The notes beneath the pieces are model-generated. The model had not been told where the DNA came from and did not search any database. It saw only the letters and a list, made by a program, of their open reading frames with translations. This document shows, piece after piece, positions 1-52,697 of a stretch of DNA of 64,000 nt. This DNA comes from Oasisia sp. SBJ-2009 (Eukaryota > Annelida > Polychaeta > Sabellida > Siboglinidae), in the NCBI GenBank assembly GCA_964017155.1, contig OZ024861.1, forward strand, positions 15,107,389 to 15,171,388. Reading direction: 5' to 3'. How positions within the stretch are numbered: the stretch's first letter is position 1; every line of letters starts with the position of its first letter. The position numbers and the translations under genes are program-made.

Positions 1-480
1 CCTGGGTTTCATAAATGTTGTTTTTGTTTTGATTCATGGTCTTTCAATTGGATGATTACTTCTCGGGAATGCTGTCTATTTGTGATGGATGTTCTCGGTC
101 CAATTCTGTGAGTCCTGCTGACGTTGTTCCATGTCAGTAAACAAGTCTGCAAGAATGGTATCCTGCTGCTCACCGTCGGCTTTTTCTTTAATACCGGAGA
201 CACGGACAGACGATCGTCGGTTGTGTTGTTCCAGGTTGTCCAGTGATTGTTCAAGCTGGTCGATGCGGCTGCCAATGTTTTTTTCGAGTTGGTCGATCCG
301 TTGATCTTTTTCTGTCAGGGTTTTTGTAAGTGATTTAATTGGTCATTCATCTTGTTTGCCACAATATCGGCTATCTTGCCCGCCAGTGTTCCGATGACAT
401 CATTGTCTTCCAGTGCTCGTTTCACGCACTGCATCAACTCGTCGTCAGCAGTGGACCTCTTCCGGCCCGACGGCTTCGCT
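1..480 (-). pseudogene. LINE ORF1-like relic (coiled coil and RRxSxRxxG motif)
   Basis: The minus strand, with frameshifts, reads CVKRALEDNDVIGTLAGKIA, KDQRIDQLEKNIGSRIDQLE (a coiled coil), then NRRSSVRVSGIKEKADGEQ. A coiled coil followed by RRxSxRxxGI is common in ORF1 proteins of CR1/L2-type LINEs. It runs off the window edge. Positions 481-1,137 show nothing I recognise. Confidence 0.5.
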
Positions 481-1137
481 GATGTTACGCAATAAGGCCC
501 ACTCGTACAAGGTTGTTGACGCAGACTTCACGCACCGTTGGAGCAGACTCACGCACCGGTGACTGCTAAAGCGATAATGCGGTCGTTTGTAATGTATCGC
601 TTATTTTAGGGGCTACTAACGTATCAATTCAAGTCTCAGTCAGGAGATACCATCTGCGAGATTCAAAATAGTTCAAATTTCATCGGCATGGGACTCACCA
701 GTTCACTGATTCTACATGGTCAACAGAAGAAGCGGACCCAACATGATCTGCCAACGTATCGGCTCGTGGACTCATCGTGTTAATGTTACAATTTAAAGAA
801 CGATATACCTTATGTGTGCTGAAATGACTTTGTTATATGAAGACAGAAACATAATGGACAGAGGAATAGATGGACTGCCGTATAGAAATATCATTCATGC
901 GTGCATGGCTGCATTGTTCGGAAATGTGAAGCGGTGCATAGCTACGTTGTGCAGGACGGGCTGACAACCAACATCCAACTGCAAATATTCCTATGGTATC
1001 TAGCTGATAACAGTCATGTGCATCCTGTGTACTCCTATAGAGAGTCCTGTTTATACATAGAGAGTATCAGAACAAGTGTATTATATGTATATCTACGTCT
1101 CAGTTCATGCGTATTGTGGTAAACGGTGCTTGGCGTC

Positions 1138-1411
1138 TGGTCGACGACAACACAACTATAAGTAAGTGTGGTATACTTGCAGTCTGTTGTCGTCTTCTTT
1201 GCCTCACACACGTATTACTTTGCCACTGGAATGACTGCCACTGTGACGGCCTATAACGACGACGATTTGACGTTGCATCAGAGGTTCTTTATTCACAGTA
1301 ACAGCACAGTGTACAATGGTTGCACCCCTTATATACATGACAAAGGGGCGTTCCGGGGCGTTGCCCGGAGTGGCTAATCTGCAGCTATCCTGGCTGTCCT
1401 GGCCTACCACA
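1138..1411 (-). repeat. 3' LTR
   Basis: Starts TGTGGTAGGCC at 1,411 and ends in CA at 1,138. It differs from the other LTR at roughly a dozen sites (about 4-5%). Its start plus the polypurine tract is repeated tandemly at 1,509-1,620, a partial duplication of about 112 bp. Confidence 0.82.
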
Positions 1412-2097
1412 TTCTTCCCTCCTTATGATGTTTTAAGGCTAATCACACTTCCCCCTTCTATTAAGGACTCCGAATACAATTTCGCAACATATAACGTATA
1501 ATTACAATAACCCTGGCCTACCACATTCTTCCCTCCTTATGATGTTTAAGACTACTCACTCTTCCCCTTCTTATAAAGACGTCCTACACATTTGAATAAC
1601 AACACATTTCTCAAATAGAAAAGCACATTAACATAATCTACGCACACTAATCGTTACACGAAACATATTACGGTTACACCTCTACATTACACATAAATAA
1701 ACATAAATAAAGGCATTACATTACAATACAACATGTCAACAGTATATTATATTACACTATATACACTTCACTATACACTACTCTATACACTACAGTTTAC
1801 ACGAAACATATATTACGGTTACACATATACATGAAATATAATTAAACCATAAATAAATGCATCAAATTACAATACAAGCTGTTACAGTATATTATACTAC
1901 ACTATGCACAACATTATACACTACATTATACACTACACTATTTTTTGTATAACATTATACTACATAACATTATACTACACTAAACTAGGATACGCTAACA
2001 CATGAACATAACAATTTAGTTTACAATAACATTACACACAACCATTATATTATATACAAATAAAACTACAGTATAAACTCACATACATCAATACAAT

Positions 2098-2470
2098 GTC
2101 ATGTAATATCACGGATTGTCTCTCTTCTTCTTGATGAGGTGTTCTCGCTGATGAAACATGTCAAATTATGTTACGGTATTGTTGGCACACATATTGATCC
2201 ATATGGGCAATGTCAATGTCATGTAACATCAGAGATTGTCTCTCGTCTTCTTGGTGATGCGATCTCGCTGATGAAGCATGTCAAATTATATCACGTATTT
2301 ATTTACACATATTCCTATACATGCTATGTCAATATCATGTAATAACACGGATTGTCTTTCTTCTTCTTGATGAGACGTATGTTCACATAGACACAACGTC
2401 ACATATCGTCAATGTGTAAGATGAGGCATTGTCTCTCGCGCCAATTTAATCTCGCTGATAAGGTATTGTC
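2098..2470. repeat. Degenerate tandem repeat of about 120 bp inside the LTR element
   Basis: GGATTGTCTCTCTTCTTCTT with a following TCTCGCTGATGAA and CATGTCAAATTAT recurs near 2,112, 2,232, 2,350 and, weakly, 2,430. The preceding 1,620-2,097 is AT-rich with CATTACA-type short repeats and no gene. Confidence 0.65.
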
Positions 2471-3360
2471 CAGCATAGCACACATTTTGTATATGTGCCA
2501 TGTCATTATACCAATGAAATGTCGCAGGATGCTTTTTCTTCTTGTTGAGGCACACTCCAAGTTTATGTCCTCATGCGCATTTGAAAGTAACCTGAGTAGT
2601 CGATCTTCTAGTGTCATTGTCCGAGAAAGCACCACGGAACAATAACTTTCGCACCTTGTTGACGGTACGCTGCAATCACAAGTGGAGCTTGCCGTCCGCA
2701 GTCGGCACATTGCTGTCAGCGTACTTGCTGGGAAGATCACGCGCGTAACCAAGGGCGGTCACACTTTCTTTCGGCGGATATGGAATTAGCGTCACCGGCG
2801 TGCATTAGCCAGCCAGCAGCGATGACATCAGGTACGTCAGTGCCATGACAACGGTGGAAATCGTACACGCAGTGGAGAGGTCGACGGCCTTCTCCGAACA
2901 CAGGTATGTCAAGGCCTACCCAGCGCTGCAACAGGAAGAATATAACGCAGTAATGGTGTTGGATGACATTACACAATAGCGGAGTGTTGCCTCTGCGTCG
3001 CTGGCGCTCATCGTGTCCGGTGACAGAAATGGCGCTGTGTTCTTCACCATCTCGTGCACGGTGTTTCTCTGTGCTACCACTTGCCCAAGTTCGCCGACAG
3101 TTGTTACGTTACGTCCAGCTCCAAGCATCAGCATGGCGACAGACGCGTCGTTCATCTTCGCCGCCAGGATCGTTGCCGTGTCGCCGTTGTCGTCAAGTAC
3201 ATCTATGTGACTGTCGGCCCGACACAGCAGTAATTCAGCCAAGCGCATCATACCACAATTCCCCGTCCAGTGTAAGCATACCCGACCCTTATTGTCATGC
3301 GCGTTAACGTTGGCGCGCTCATCGGAAAGCAACATATCCATTCCTACGACGTCTTTTCTT
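2400..3360 (-). pseudogene. Ankyrin-like repeats downstream of Gag, frameshifted
   Basis: Directly after the second zinc knuckle, in the +1 frame, comes MDMLLSDERANVNAHDNKGR, then LAELLLCRADSHIDVLDDNG and SVAMLMLGAGRN, which fit the 33-residue ankyrin pattern (D-x-x-G-x-T-x-L-H, LLL-x-x-GAD). In another frame FGEGRRPLHCVYDFHRCHG to WLMHAGDANSIS (2,930-2,780) looks like two further repeats, and a last piece follows to about 2,600. Ankyrin repeats bind proteins; a role in a retroelement is not known to me. Confidence 0.55.
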
Positions 3361-4170
3361 CCGTGACAATGCATGACAGTTAGGACAGTCAATGGTTGTA
3401 TAACCATAGCCTCCACAAGAGACACACCTTTTCTTAGGTGACGTGCAACCACGTGACTTGTGACCTCTCCCCCCACAAGTGAAGCAATACAGCACACGTT
3501 GAACAGTAGCCTGTGAAGACTGCTTATTCAAGGCATTTGCCACAATATTAGGCGTTGTCGTTTGTGCTGCCTGACATTTCACAACATGTGTATTTGTGAT
3601 AAGTGATGTCGAGTCACTTGTTCCGATGCAACAAGTGTGTGGAGCCACAGTGTACTCCACAGTGTGCCTTTCAATGATTGGTGATTGTTGTGGGTGACTG
3701 CTATCATCTTGACAGTGTGGACTCACCTCTCGTCTTCCCTTCGCGTCATTGCGACTATGAGAGACTGGTGCTGGTGTCCACGTTGAGCAGTTGCTCAGCC
3801 TGTCAAGATGATCCAGGTGATAGTGCTTAGGGTGTTCGCCTCGGCGCAGATGGACATGGTGACCTAGTTCAGAAGTTGATTCATCTTATACGGGGTGTAT
3901 GTCCATATTATTTCTACGACTGATATTATTGTCGGTATTTGCGTCGGTTTGGGGATAACTCAGTCGAGCTCTTGAGGAGAACCCTGCACATGCTTCCACA
4001 ACCGGATCTCTTTCCGGGCCTAACACCTTAGCGTGTAAGGCATGCACCGTTACTTCTTGCCTGTCTACGCTCTCAGTTAAATGGATTAGTGCTTCCTGTA
4101 CCTGTATATTAAACTGTTTTGATAACTGTGCGATGATACCCATGTCAGTTTGCTTCTTCGATGGCGCCAT
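3319..4170 (-). pseudogene. Gag-like protein with zinc knuckles, one stop codon
   Basis: Reads from MAPSKKQTDMGIIAQL (4,170) for 284 codons in a single frame, broken once by TAA at 3,886-3,888. The N-terminal part has helical, capsid-like composition. Near the C-terminus is a CCHC knuckle, CFTCGGRGHKSRGC, then a second, CVSCGGYGYTTIDC, in which the His is Tyr, then a basic tail (RKKRRRRN). Zinc knuckles bind genomic RNA during packaging. Gag of an LTR element is the best reading. Confidence 0.72.
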
Positions 4171-5416
4171 ATTGGCTATGTGAACGACATGAAGCGACTG
4201 GTAGGTTGGTGTCTTCGGCTTACTGACTAATGTCAGCGAATTGACATTAACCAGTAGTGTTGCTTCAATGAGTCACAGTAGTCTAAATTATGGTTTAATG
4301 TGTGCAATAACACAACTCGTGGAAATAACAGTTTGTAACAGTGTTAAGAATATTATTCAATCTTGCGGTTCATGTGTAGAGATAGCGCAGTATTACGTAA
4401 AACAATCACTGACAACAAGCTGCACCCGTCAGTAACTGTCGGCTCACACTGCGTGCGTCCAGTCAAGTGACACAGGCTGAGGCCCAACAAACAATTAGTT
4501 GTCTAATGACATGCTTGAATGAACGCGCTGTGCAAGTCGCGGCAATAGGGCAAAGATCATTCAGTTCTAGTGTCAGCGGCATTCGCGCATGACACACCCT
4601 TATAACATGTATTAAATATAATTGTAAGGTCTCAGGTATTTTGCAAATAGTGCAGCCGCGTAATGTTCGTACGCGACAGAGAAGAAAGGTCAAATCATTA
4701 TTTAAATACGATACCAAATTAACGCTATGAAATACTACCAATGCAAGCTTTTATACAAAAGCAACCCACATACCCTTTCACAAATTACAAATGGCGTTCG
4801 GTGCGTACATAATGTTGACAAAGTACAAGTAAAATGCAGAAACTAATATAAATAGGGCTGTTGTGTTGATTTGATACGCCGATTATGTCTGCGACTGGCC
4901 GGTCAATGTTCTTGAATTATAGACTGATGACAACGAGTTTGTTTTAACCAGTAGCACTATGCAAACTTAATAAACGGCACATTAAGAATGAAGACACAGT
5001 GTAACAACACAAGTTATCGTAGCGCATAGAATTAGCCAACAGTGTGTTCTGTCCGGGGAGTTATTTGTCTAGCGCATGAACGAAGTTGGTGCACACCCTG
5101 TCGCTCTGCGACGAGACACGAAAGGGATTGGTAACAAGAACTGTGCTCGTTGAAACTACGCTTAGCGTTGGCATGCACTGACATGAATTCACCTTACTTG
5201 GTTTTGATTACAAATTTAAACACCTAGTTAGTATCTGACACAGTGAGCTTGGTCAGCATAGTTAATTAAGATAACATTTTTGTAGTCATTGCATGAGAGA
5301 GAGAAGTATTTTCTGGAAGCTTAAACTCGTTCGTCAACAATTCAGACGGTTAGGCGAAGTCGTTGTGGTGGGCGTTGCCGGGGGTCGATTTTGAGAAACA
5401 CGTTTACTGCCTCTCA

Positions 5417-5689
5417 TGTCGACGACAACACAACTATAAGTAAGCGTGGTATACTTGCAGTCTGTTGTCGCCATCCTTTCCTCACACACGTATTACGTTG
5501 CCACTGGAATGAATGCCACTGTGACGGCCTATAAGGACGACGATTTGACATTGCATCATAGGTTCTTTATTCACAGTAACAGCACAGTGTACAATGGTTG
5601 CACACCTTATTTACATGACAAAGGGGCGTTCCGGGGCGTTGCCCGGAGTGGCTAATCTGCAGCTATCCTGGCTGTCCTGGCCTACCACA
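5417..5689 (-). repeat. 5' LTR
   Basis: Partner of the LTR at 1,138-1,411. Both include GACGACGATTTGAC and the GGGGCGTTCCGGGGCGTTGC block. Confidence 0.82.
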
Positions 5690-7200
5690 GTATCCTGTGT
5701 ATACCTACAGAGTTCTGTATGTCCTGTGTATGTATACATACATTCTCATATCATGTATCCTGTGTACATATGTAGAGAGATTCATATCGTGTATGCCCTG
5801 TATTTAGTGTATGCTTACAGGAGAGATAGTCATGTGTTCTGAGCGCGTGCTCGTTTCTTCTGTATTATGCGTTCACAAATTCCCGGCATAAAGCGATGAG
5901 CCGCGGGCGCACAACAAGGTCCGTAAACCGCCACGCGAGTCGCCTTTCCCACCCACTCTCATACTTCACTCCTTCCATCTGTCTACCTTCTTTTTTTCCT
6001 TATGCCATTTAGATATCGCGGCAGAAGGAACTAACCTACACACAGGTCAGTGACTCAGGTGTTACTTTTAGTCGTCTAGTTGTGTCTGTAGAGAAGGTTC
6101 TTGGTTACAGGCAACACATTCGAAATGCATAACTGAACACACGGCGAAGAGCCCAGACATGCCTGAGTGAACACTGTAAAGTATCCAGCGGTTCGTGTAT
6201 TGTTAAAGAGTGGGTCAAGTGAATCATAACGCTTGTTGGACCTTATATCTTTATAAACAATATATATCCCGCTTGGAAGTTATCATCAACATCGCTATTG
6301 AACTTGTTGCAAATTTACCCAAATTATAAAGTATTGTCTTGTTGGTATATTGGCCAACACTCCTGGTGGAGTCAAACGGCCAGGGTTAAGTATGCATATT
6401 GATGAAATGGCACAGACGAAATACGGCCGAAATACAAAGCTCTTTAACAAGTGCTCGGAGACGATCGTCGTGGCATCCTACCGTTTCATACGCCTGGGTC
6501 ATTTGCCGAGAAAACAGGTGCCCTTAATGCTACATTGTTGCCATCTACCGGACAAAAGCTAAATATAATTTTTTTATTTTGGGGTTGGATAAATCATGTT
6601 GTAGAATTGGCCGAAATCACATACACACAGAGAAAGATTATAATTACACAATATTTTGCAGAAGACCTTTGCAGAATAAATGTTCGTTCCAAGAACTTTA
6701 CTACAAGCAGTATAATACAGAAGTCGATACAATTATCTAACTGGTCTGGCTCCGTGGGCGCCAGACGTAGAGTGACATGATGCGCGTCCCAATCGTGCAC
6801 AACTCTTTCCTTATATAATTTCTTACAAATATATTCCTTTGAGCTGATATTACGGGTAAACGTAACACCGTGAATCATGCTTTTCGTAAAAGGACTAGCT
6901 TATGCTATGTACAGTTTCAATTAATTGAGTTTCTGTTGATATTTTCGCATGGAAGCTATGTGTGTGGTCGGTTAGAATGTGACGTTGTTTAGATAGTCTA
7001 TATAAATGAAAACATGCAATTTTCGTTTCAAATTTTGAAGAACATTTGCGAAGTAGACTGGTAATAAAACCTATAATATGTATTTAATTCCAAGTGTGTT
7101 CATGAATGGTTAAACTTAAAAAGGGTAAAAATAAAAAAATAAAATAAACTGTTTGTCAACGTTTGCTGTTCCTACTGTCATACAAGGATTAACGATTACA
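5690..7200. other. No gene recognised
   Basis: The first 140 bp repeat TATCCTGTGTA-type sequence also seen left of the LTR element at 1,020-1,100. About 45 bp at 6,341-6,390 (GGCCAACACTCCTGGTGGA core) recur at 26,722-26,766 inside the Harbinger-like remnant. Short open frames here have no recognisable content. Confidence 0.5.
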
Positions 7201-7214
7201 TTAATTTTCGTCCA

Positions 7215-7690
7215 GATGGCAGCCGGTTCAACCTAACACGCTTGCAAGCCCAAACAAAGACAGAGGAGAAACTGGTCAGGGAGCTGTTGTTCGCTGATGA
7301 TGCTGCCCTTGTTGCCCATACTGAGTCGGCCATGCAGAGAATAACATCTTGCTTCGCAGAAATTGCTCAGCTCTTCAGACTTGAAGTAAGGTTGAAGAAG
7401 ACTGAAGTTCTGCATCAGACCGCGCCACAAGAAGAATACCTATCATGCAGCTTCTCCATCGAACAGACAGAACGCAAGCAGTCCACCAATTCAGCTACTT
7501 AGGATGCGTTATCACATACGATGCCAAAATAGCCAGAGAAGTGGATAATAGGCTGGCCAAGGCAAACAGTTCCTTCAGTAGCCTATATGCAAACGTGCAT
7601 GGAACAACAAAAATATAAAGAAAGACACGAAAGCCAATGTCTACAAAGTTGTTACACTGACCACTCTGTATGAAAACATAACTTTATTCA
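7215..7690 (+). pseudogene. RTE-like reverse transcriptase fragment
   Basis: LQAQTKTEEKLVRELLFADD and LKKTEVLHQTAPQ correspond to the FADD region of the LINE at 46-49 kb (RAKTKTTRILMRELLFADD). Stops and frameshifts follow. No ends were identified. Confidence 0.75.
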
Positions 7691-7699
7691 TTTAACTCA

Positions 7700-8622
7700 T
7701 ATGGGAAGTGTTTTTTGTTGATATATAATAATAACACTGCGCAGTAATTGAAGGTTGTTCAGGAATGTGCCAATGTCTTCCGACAAAGAAGTGTAGAAAC
7801 CAAACAACTGTTAGACTAATCATAAGCATTAAGTCATAGAGTTACAACATAATGACAAGTAAATATTTACAATACCCCTAGTCTCAACAGGGCAAGTTAT
7901 GACCTACTGGAAACAGAGACATGATGAGCTAAAGGGTGCGGTGTCATCATGGCTCTGGTACCCGCTTGTCTGACCGACAACACTACAATCGGGTAAAGAT
8001 GAAACCGCAGTCATGAATATTAATTTAGGTAATTTATAACACAGCATCACATATAACAATAATCTGTCGTTAAATCGAAAACAACTTGTGGAAGTACGAA
8101 CTGAGAATTTGCCATCTAGGCGCAGTATTCTACACATGTGCATGCGTGCATGTACATGCAGTGAGTTAACGTGCATGCATGTTTAACACGGGACAGCACA
8201 TTTTGAAATCAACATCATCATGTTTCTAAGCACTGTGCAAATATACCACAACAAATCATAAACATTATCTTACGTAATACACCACTTCTCATATTTAAGC
8301 TAGGCAACGTTTGCATAATGATATATAATGCGACGGAATGTTAGACCGATAGGCAGCATCATACCACGACTGATCTCAAACTGGCAAATCTTAGGCAGGC
8401 ATGTCACATAGTAGCATATACGTGATATATTAATATAAAAATAACTGCTTCTACATAACATGTCATCTAATGAAACAGGTGTATAATATTACGAGAATGT
8501 GTCAATGTATTGTATGTATAAATGTGTGTATATGTAGATATGTGTACATATATCCACATATATTCATATTCTGCAAGTATACACACACATAATATTATAT
8601 ATATATGTATGTATATATATAT

Positions 8623-8664
<42 letters not shown>

Positions 8665-10208
8665 ATATATATATATATACATACATACGTACATACATAC
8701 ATCGATATACATATGTGTATACATGTATATGTATATAAATAAAACAATTACTTCTGTGACCGTTAGATAACCATTTACAACGCACCTTCAACTATGATGC
8801 AACCATGCTGTACAGTTTTTCACACTTATTGAAAGAGATCATCCAATGTGGTCCACAATTTAAGTGCATTCTCTTGATAGTGCAATAGAGAAACATTTCA
8901 GAAAACTAACAACTGGTGCTATAAGAAGGAAAGTTGAACAAAACACTTGGAATGTTAACCAAATCACTTATCCAATACAGAAGTAGAAGAGAGAAAATAG
9001 GCAACCGTAAATACAAATGCAAGCAGGTACAAAATGAGACAATAACCACCAAAATGCATTTTATCTAGGTAAAATAGCATCTCAAATAATATTGAGACGT
9101 ATAACGTGTACATGTTGGAATGTTAACTAATTAATGTTGATCTTGCGAGACACACAAATATTACAACACTGCAGTAAGTGTTTACACCAATGTTTCAAAA
9201 TGATTCACACAGACGACATAGGCGTTTGCAATGGATTAAAGCCATCTGTATATCTACAGAAAACTGTGTCAGCCACATGTGGGATAGCCTGCTTGCCGTA
9301 CCACTTTGTGAGCAGAGAAAAAACTTGTATTCATTTTTAAATTATGTTCTGACAGATACTACCAGTGGTGGTCAACATACTATAGAATAAATGTTATGTT
9401 GCAACTGAGATTACAAGAAACTTTGACTTCATGTATTCCACTAATTTTAATATTTTCCCCATTTATACATTACACAGCACTTACAACTGACATGATACAA
9501 TAATTCCGTTGCATCTGTGCTTCAGCGTCAGCTTTCTCTCTCATAAACCTGTTCTCATTTGCATCACAGGCAAAAGCCCTGAAGTGTGTATCACAGATTC
9601 GTTGTGATATGTCAAATATTTACAGATGTGTCTGTAGACAATATTTATAATCAGCTGAATGACAACTACAGCATAGCGTGCGTTACAACAAAACCGGTGA
9701 ACAGTATGCAACGATATCACCTCTAGTAACCTAGATAACTGTTTTAACGATGGTAACTAACATGTGCAAAATATGGATCCCAGAACCTTACTGCCCGATA
9801 CTGTTAACAACTCCTTATCATCAAGACTAGCTCACAGTTCGCCTGTATAGTGCCCGTAGCAATTCCATTAAATTAGTGTGTATACAACATTTTGTAAACA
9901 TGCTTTTCATATATTTTATAGGAGACTATTTGCTCATGTTTTTGCCACAACAAACTTAATGTATTCAAACAATGCATGTGGCAACACCGATACATAACGA
10001 CGGATAATGTTTAACAAACAAGTCAAAGGAATGCATAAAGGTTACATCAGTGTTTAACAATGTAATACAGATTTCCAACATTCTGTATACTCCATGAAAA
10101 TGAGTATTTTGTAGCCATTGAACAAAGTACCTATTTACAGTCATTAACTGACTCAGCACTAGCACCAATCCAATCCCACAATGCATCTGGTGCTGCCAAA
10201 GTCGTGGC
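7700..10208. other. Region downstream of the myosin stop codon; no gene recognised
   Basis: It must include the myosin 3' UTR at its right end. Contains a (TA)n-rich tract at 8,595-8,740. Nothing else is identifiable. Confidence 0.5.
8595..8740. repeat. (TA)n-rich tract
   Basis: TA dinucleotides with GTAT and ATAC interruptions arranged almost symmetrically, so the tract can fold on itself. Confidence 0.9.
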
Positions 10209-49837
<39,629 letters not shown>

Positions 49838-49839
<2 letters not shown>

Positions 49840-52273
49840 GTTGTGAACTTCTCTGGGCAGCCATACTTCTTCAGTAGCTGCCATAGTCCGGTCCTCCCAA
49901 CTGTATCGAACGCCTTACTGAAGTCGACAAATACCATGTACAGTGGTCGGTCCTGCTCAATGCACTTTTCTTGTAGTTGTCGGAGACAAAATATCATATC
50001 CACGGTGCTCCGGTTACCTCTGAAGCCACATTGTGTCTCCGGAACTACCTCTGGTGTTAGGTGGGTAGATAGTCTGTTGAGGAGGATCCTGGCGAAGATC
50101 TTGCCTGCTATGGAAAGAAGAGAGATTCCTCTATAGTTCCCACAGTCTGTTCGATCACCTTTCTTGTAGATGGTTATAATGCTTGCATCCTTCCATGCTT
50201 GTGGTACAGAACCCATCTCCCAGGCATTGGTGATTAGTTGGTGCAGTCTGCTGAACAGATTGTCTCCTCCATGCTTCCATACTTCTGCAGGAATTCCATC
50301 TCCTCCAGGTGCTTTGCCATCTTTCAGGCTGGCGATTGCTCTAGCCATCTCATCCATAGTTGGAATCTCATCAAGGCTTGTCTTGGTAATGCGCTGCGGG
50401 ATGTTGTCCAGAGCTTCGTGATCTATGTCGCCAGGGACGTTGAGTAGCTTCTGGAAGTGTTCACTCCATCTTGCCACAACTCTCTTGCTGTCAGAGAAGG
50501 TTTCCATTCCGTCTGTTGATTTTAGTTGAACAGGTCCCTTCTTTTTGGGTCCCCACACTTCCTTCAGTCCATTGTAGAAGCCCTTCATGTTGTTACTGTC
50601 GGCAGCTCTCTGCAGCTCCACTGCTTTCCTTTCCCACCAGTCCGACTTCAGTGCACGGGTGTGTTTTTGTAGCAGTCTGCAGGCATCTTTGTATGCTGCA
50701 GTGGTGGATCTAGTACTCCTGGTTTGCAACACTCTCTGGTGGGCTTGATCTCTTCTGCTCATAAGAGTCTGTAGCTCCTGGTCGTTGGGGTCGAACCAGT
50801 CCTGGTGTTTTCTGTCCGGCTTGCCAAGATATGTCTTGGCTGTGTTGTACACAACCTGCTGCAGAGCTGCCCATTCCTCGTCTGGTGTTGAGTTTTCCTT
50901 CTCCTCCCAATGGGCGAGAGCACTGTCCATCTCCTGCTCAAAACTCTCCCTATGGCTGATGGTACTTAGTTTTGCAGTGTTGAGCTTGGTCGGCTTATTT
51001 GTCCCTTGCCTGTTGTGCTTTTGTCGTATTCTGAAAGCCACTTTTGATCTCAGCATCTGGTGATCAGTCCAGCAGTTTGCTCCACGCATGGCTCGGGTGC
51101 TGTGGATGTCCATCTTATCCCGACACCTCGTGATGATGAAGTCGATCATATGCCAGTGTTTGGAACGAGGATGCATCCAGGTGGTCTTGCGTTCATCCTT
51201 CTGCTTGAACATGGTGTTCGTCACTATCAGTTCGAACTCAGAGCACAGAGCCAGTAGAAGTTCGCCATTGGAGTTGCATTTCCCAATCCCATGTTTGCCC
51301 ATGACCAAGGGCCACTTGTCATTGTCTCTTCCTATCCTCGCATTGAAGTCTCCTATCAGCAGTAGCTTATCGGTATGAGGGATGCCCCTGAGCACACTTG
51401 TGAGCTGGTTGTAGAAGGCCTCCTTGTTTTCGTCTGGGTTTGTCATTGTCGGAGCATACACGTTGATAATTGTAGCAAAGTTGTCCTTGCTCAGAGGTAG
51501 TCTCATCGTCATGATTCTGTCACTTACTGGCCGTGGCATTTCTGTCAGCTTTGTGATGATATCCTTTTTGATAGCAAAGCCCACTCCGGCCTCCCTTCTT
51601 TTTCCTTCGGGTTTGCCACTCCAGAAGAAAGAGTATTCCAAGTCGTCGAGACTACCAGACTCTGAGAACCTTGTTTCACATAGGGCGGCGATGTCGATGT
51701 TGTATTTGGCAAGTTCCATTGCTACTAGTGCCGTACGTCTTTCTGGTCGGTTAGCTCCTTCTCGGTCGAGGAGAGTCCTGACGTTCCATTGTCCAATTGT
51801 CAGTAGTTGTCTTCTTTGTCTTCTTCTTCCTAGCTGATTTTCCACTGTCGACGGAAGATGAGGTCGAGCAGCGCGGTCCTTGGTAACCCGGGCGACGGCC
51901 GATCCGGTATCATGTTTCGTGCAGTTGTACATTTCATGGAAGCTGCTAGCAAAAACTTTTGAAGTACCGCTGGCTTTTGCAAGTTACTAGCGACACTCTC
52001 TCGGGGAACAAATAGAGGTCTCACACCGGCAAGAACATGTCAAGACAGGCGCAAACTATTTGTCCCTGCAGTGGCTGGTCGAGAGATGTTGGGAGTTCCA
52101 TACACCAACCGCCCTTGATGCTGCCACAGTGACATGGTTTTCTGTTTAGGGTTTGCTCCCTTAGCCTTCGGTTCTGACAAGAACCTATACCACAAGGCAG
52201 TGGTTTACAACTCTGCATGGCAGGGGCGTCAAACTCCCTGAGGTATTGCAATACCTGAGGTACTGCATACCAC
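49838..52273 (-). mobile_element. Inverted 3'-less copy of the same LINE
   Basis: Mirror of 46,065-48,500. The ORF (from 51,932) is identical for about 698 residues up to CPEKFTT. It then runs out of frame through myosin exon 1 and stops at 49,734. The loss of the 3' third, including the FADD motif, comes from the duplication breakpoint and not from 5' truncation. Confidence 0.9.
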
Positions 52274-52468
52274 TTGCTTACTTACGTGACTTGATTACAA
52301 CCAACGATTACTAGCAGTCGCAAGATATGTTCGTCTTACTACATATTCACTTGTGTTAAAGCGATTCGTTTGTAATATTATATACACAAAAGACAATGCC
52401 ACCGATCATGGTGTAATTTGTTTTATTTTTGCAACGTTTATGTAACCCTGCTTGTCATCCTGTTTTAG

Positions 52469-52564
<96 letters not shown>

Positions 52565-52697
52565 TAGATATTATATATAATGGCATGCACACTGCTTTAC
52601 TACAAATGAATGTATGATGTAAGATAAGTGAATAATTTGCTTTGTAAATTTTGTTTTGTCTGTTACACGGCCCCCAACCTATATCCGTTGTGTTTAG

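Larger units (their letters stand above)
1138..5689 (-). mobile_element. LTR retrotransposon, non-autonomous, with Gag and ankyrin-like coding
   Basis: Two direct repeats (274 and 273 bp) begin TG and end CA on the minus strand. A polypurine tract, AGGAGGGAAGAA, directly precedes the 3' LTR at 1,412-1,424. Gag-like and ankyrin-like sequence lies between on the minus strand. I see no protease, reverse transcriptase, RNase H or integrase. No clear 5-bp target duplication and no certain primer-binding site were found. The segment 4,171-5,416 holds no recognised gene. Confidence 0.8.

Noticed and set aside
901..1122. Short 60-120 codon open frames in AT-rich regions (for example 901-1,122; 9,134-9,390; 18,486-18,938; 27,573-27,761; 62,748-62,969)
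   Set aside because: No motif, no conservation within the window and no codon bias; expected by chance or overlapping known exons on the other strand.
1168..1410. 69-codon frame repeated at 5,446-5,655
   Set aside because: It lies wholly within the LTRs and is repeated because the LTRs are.
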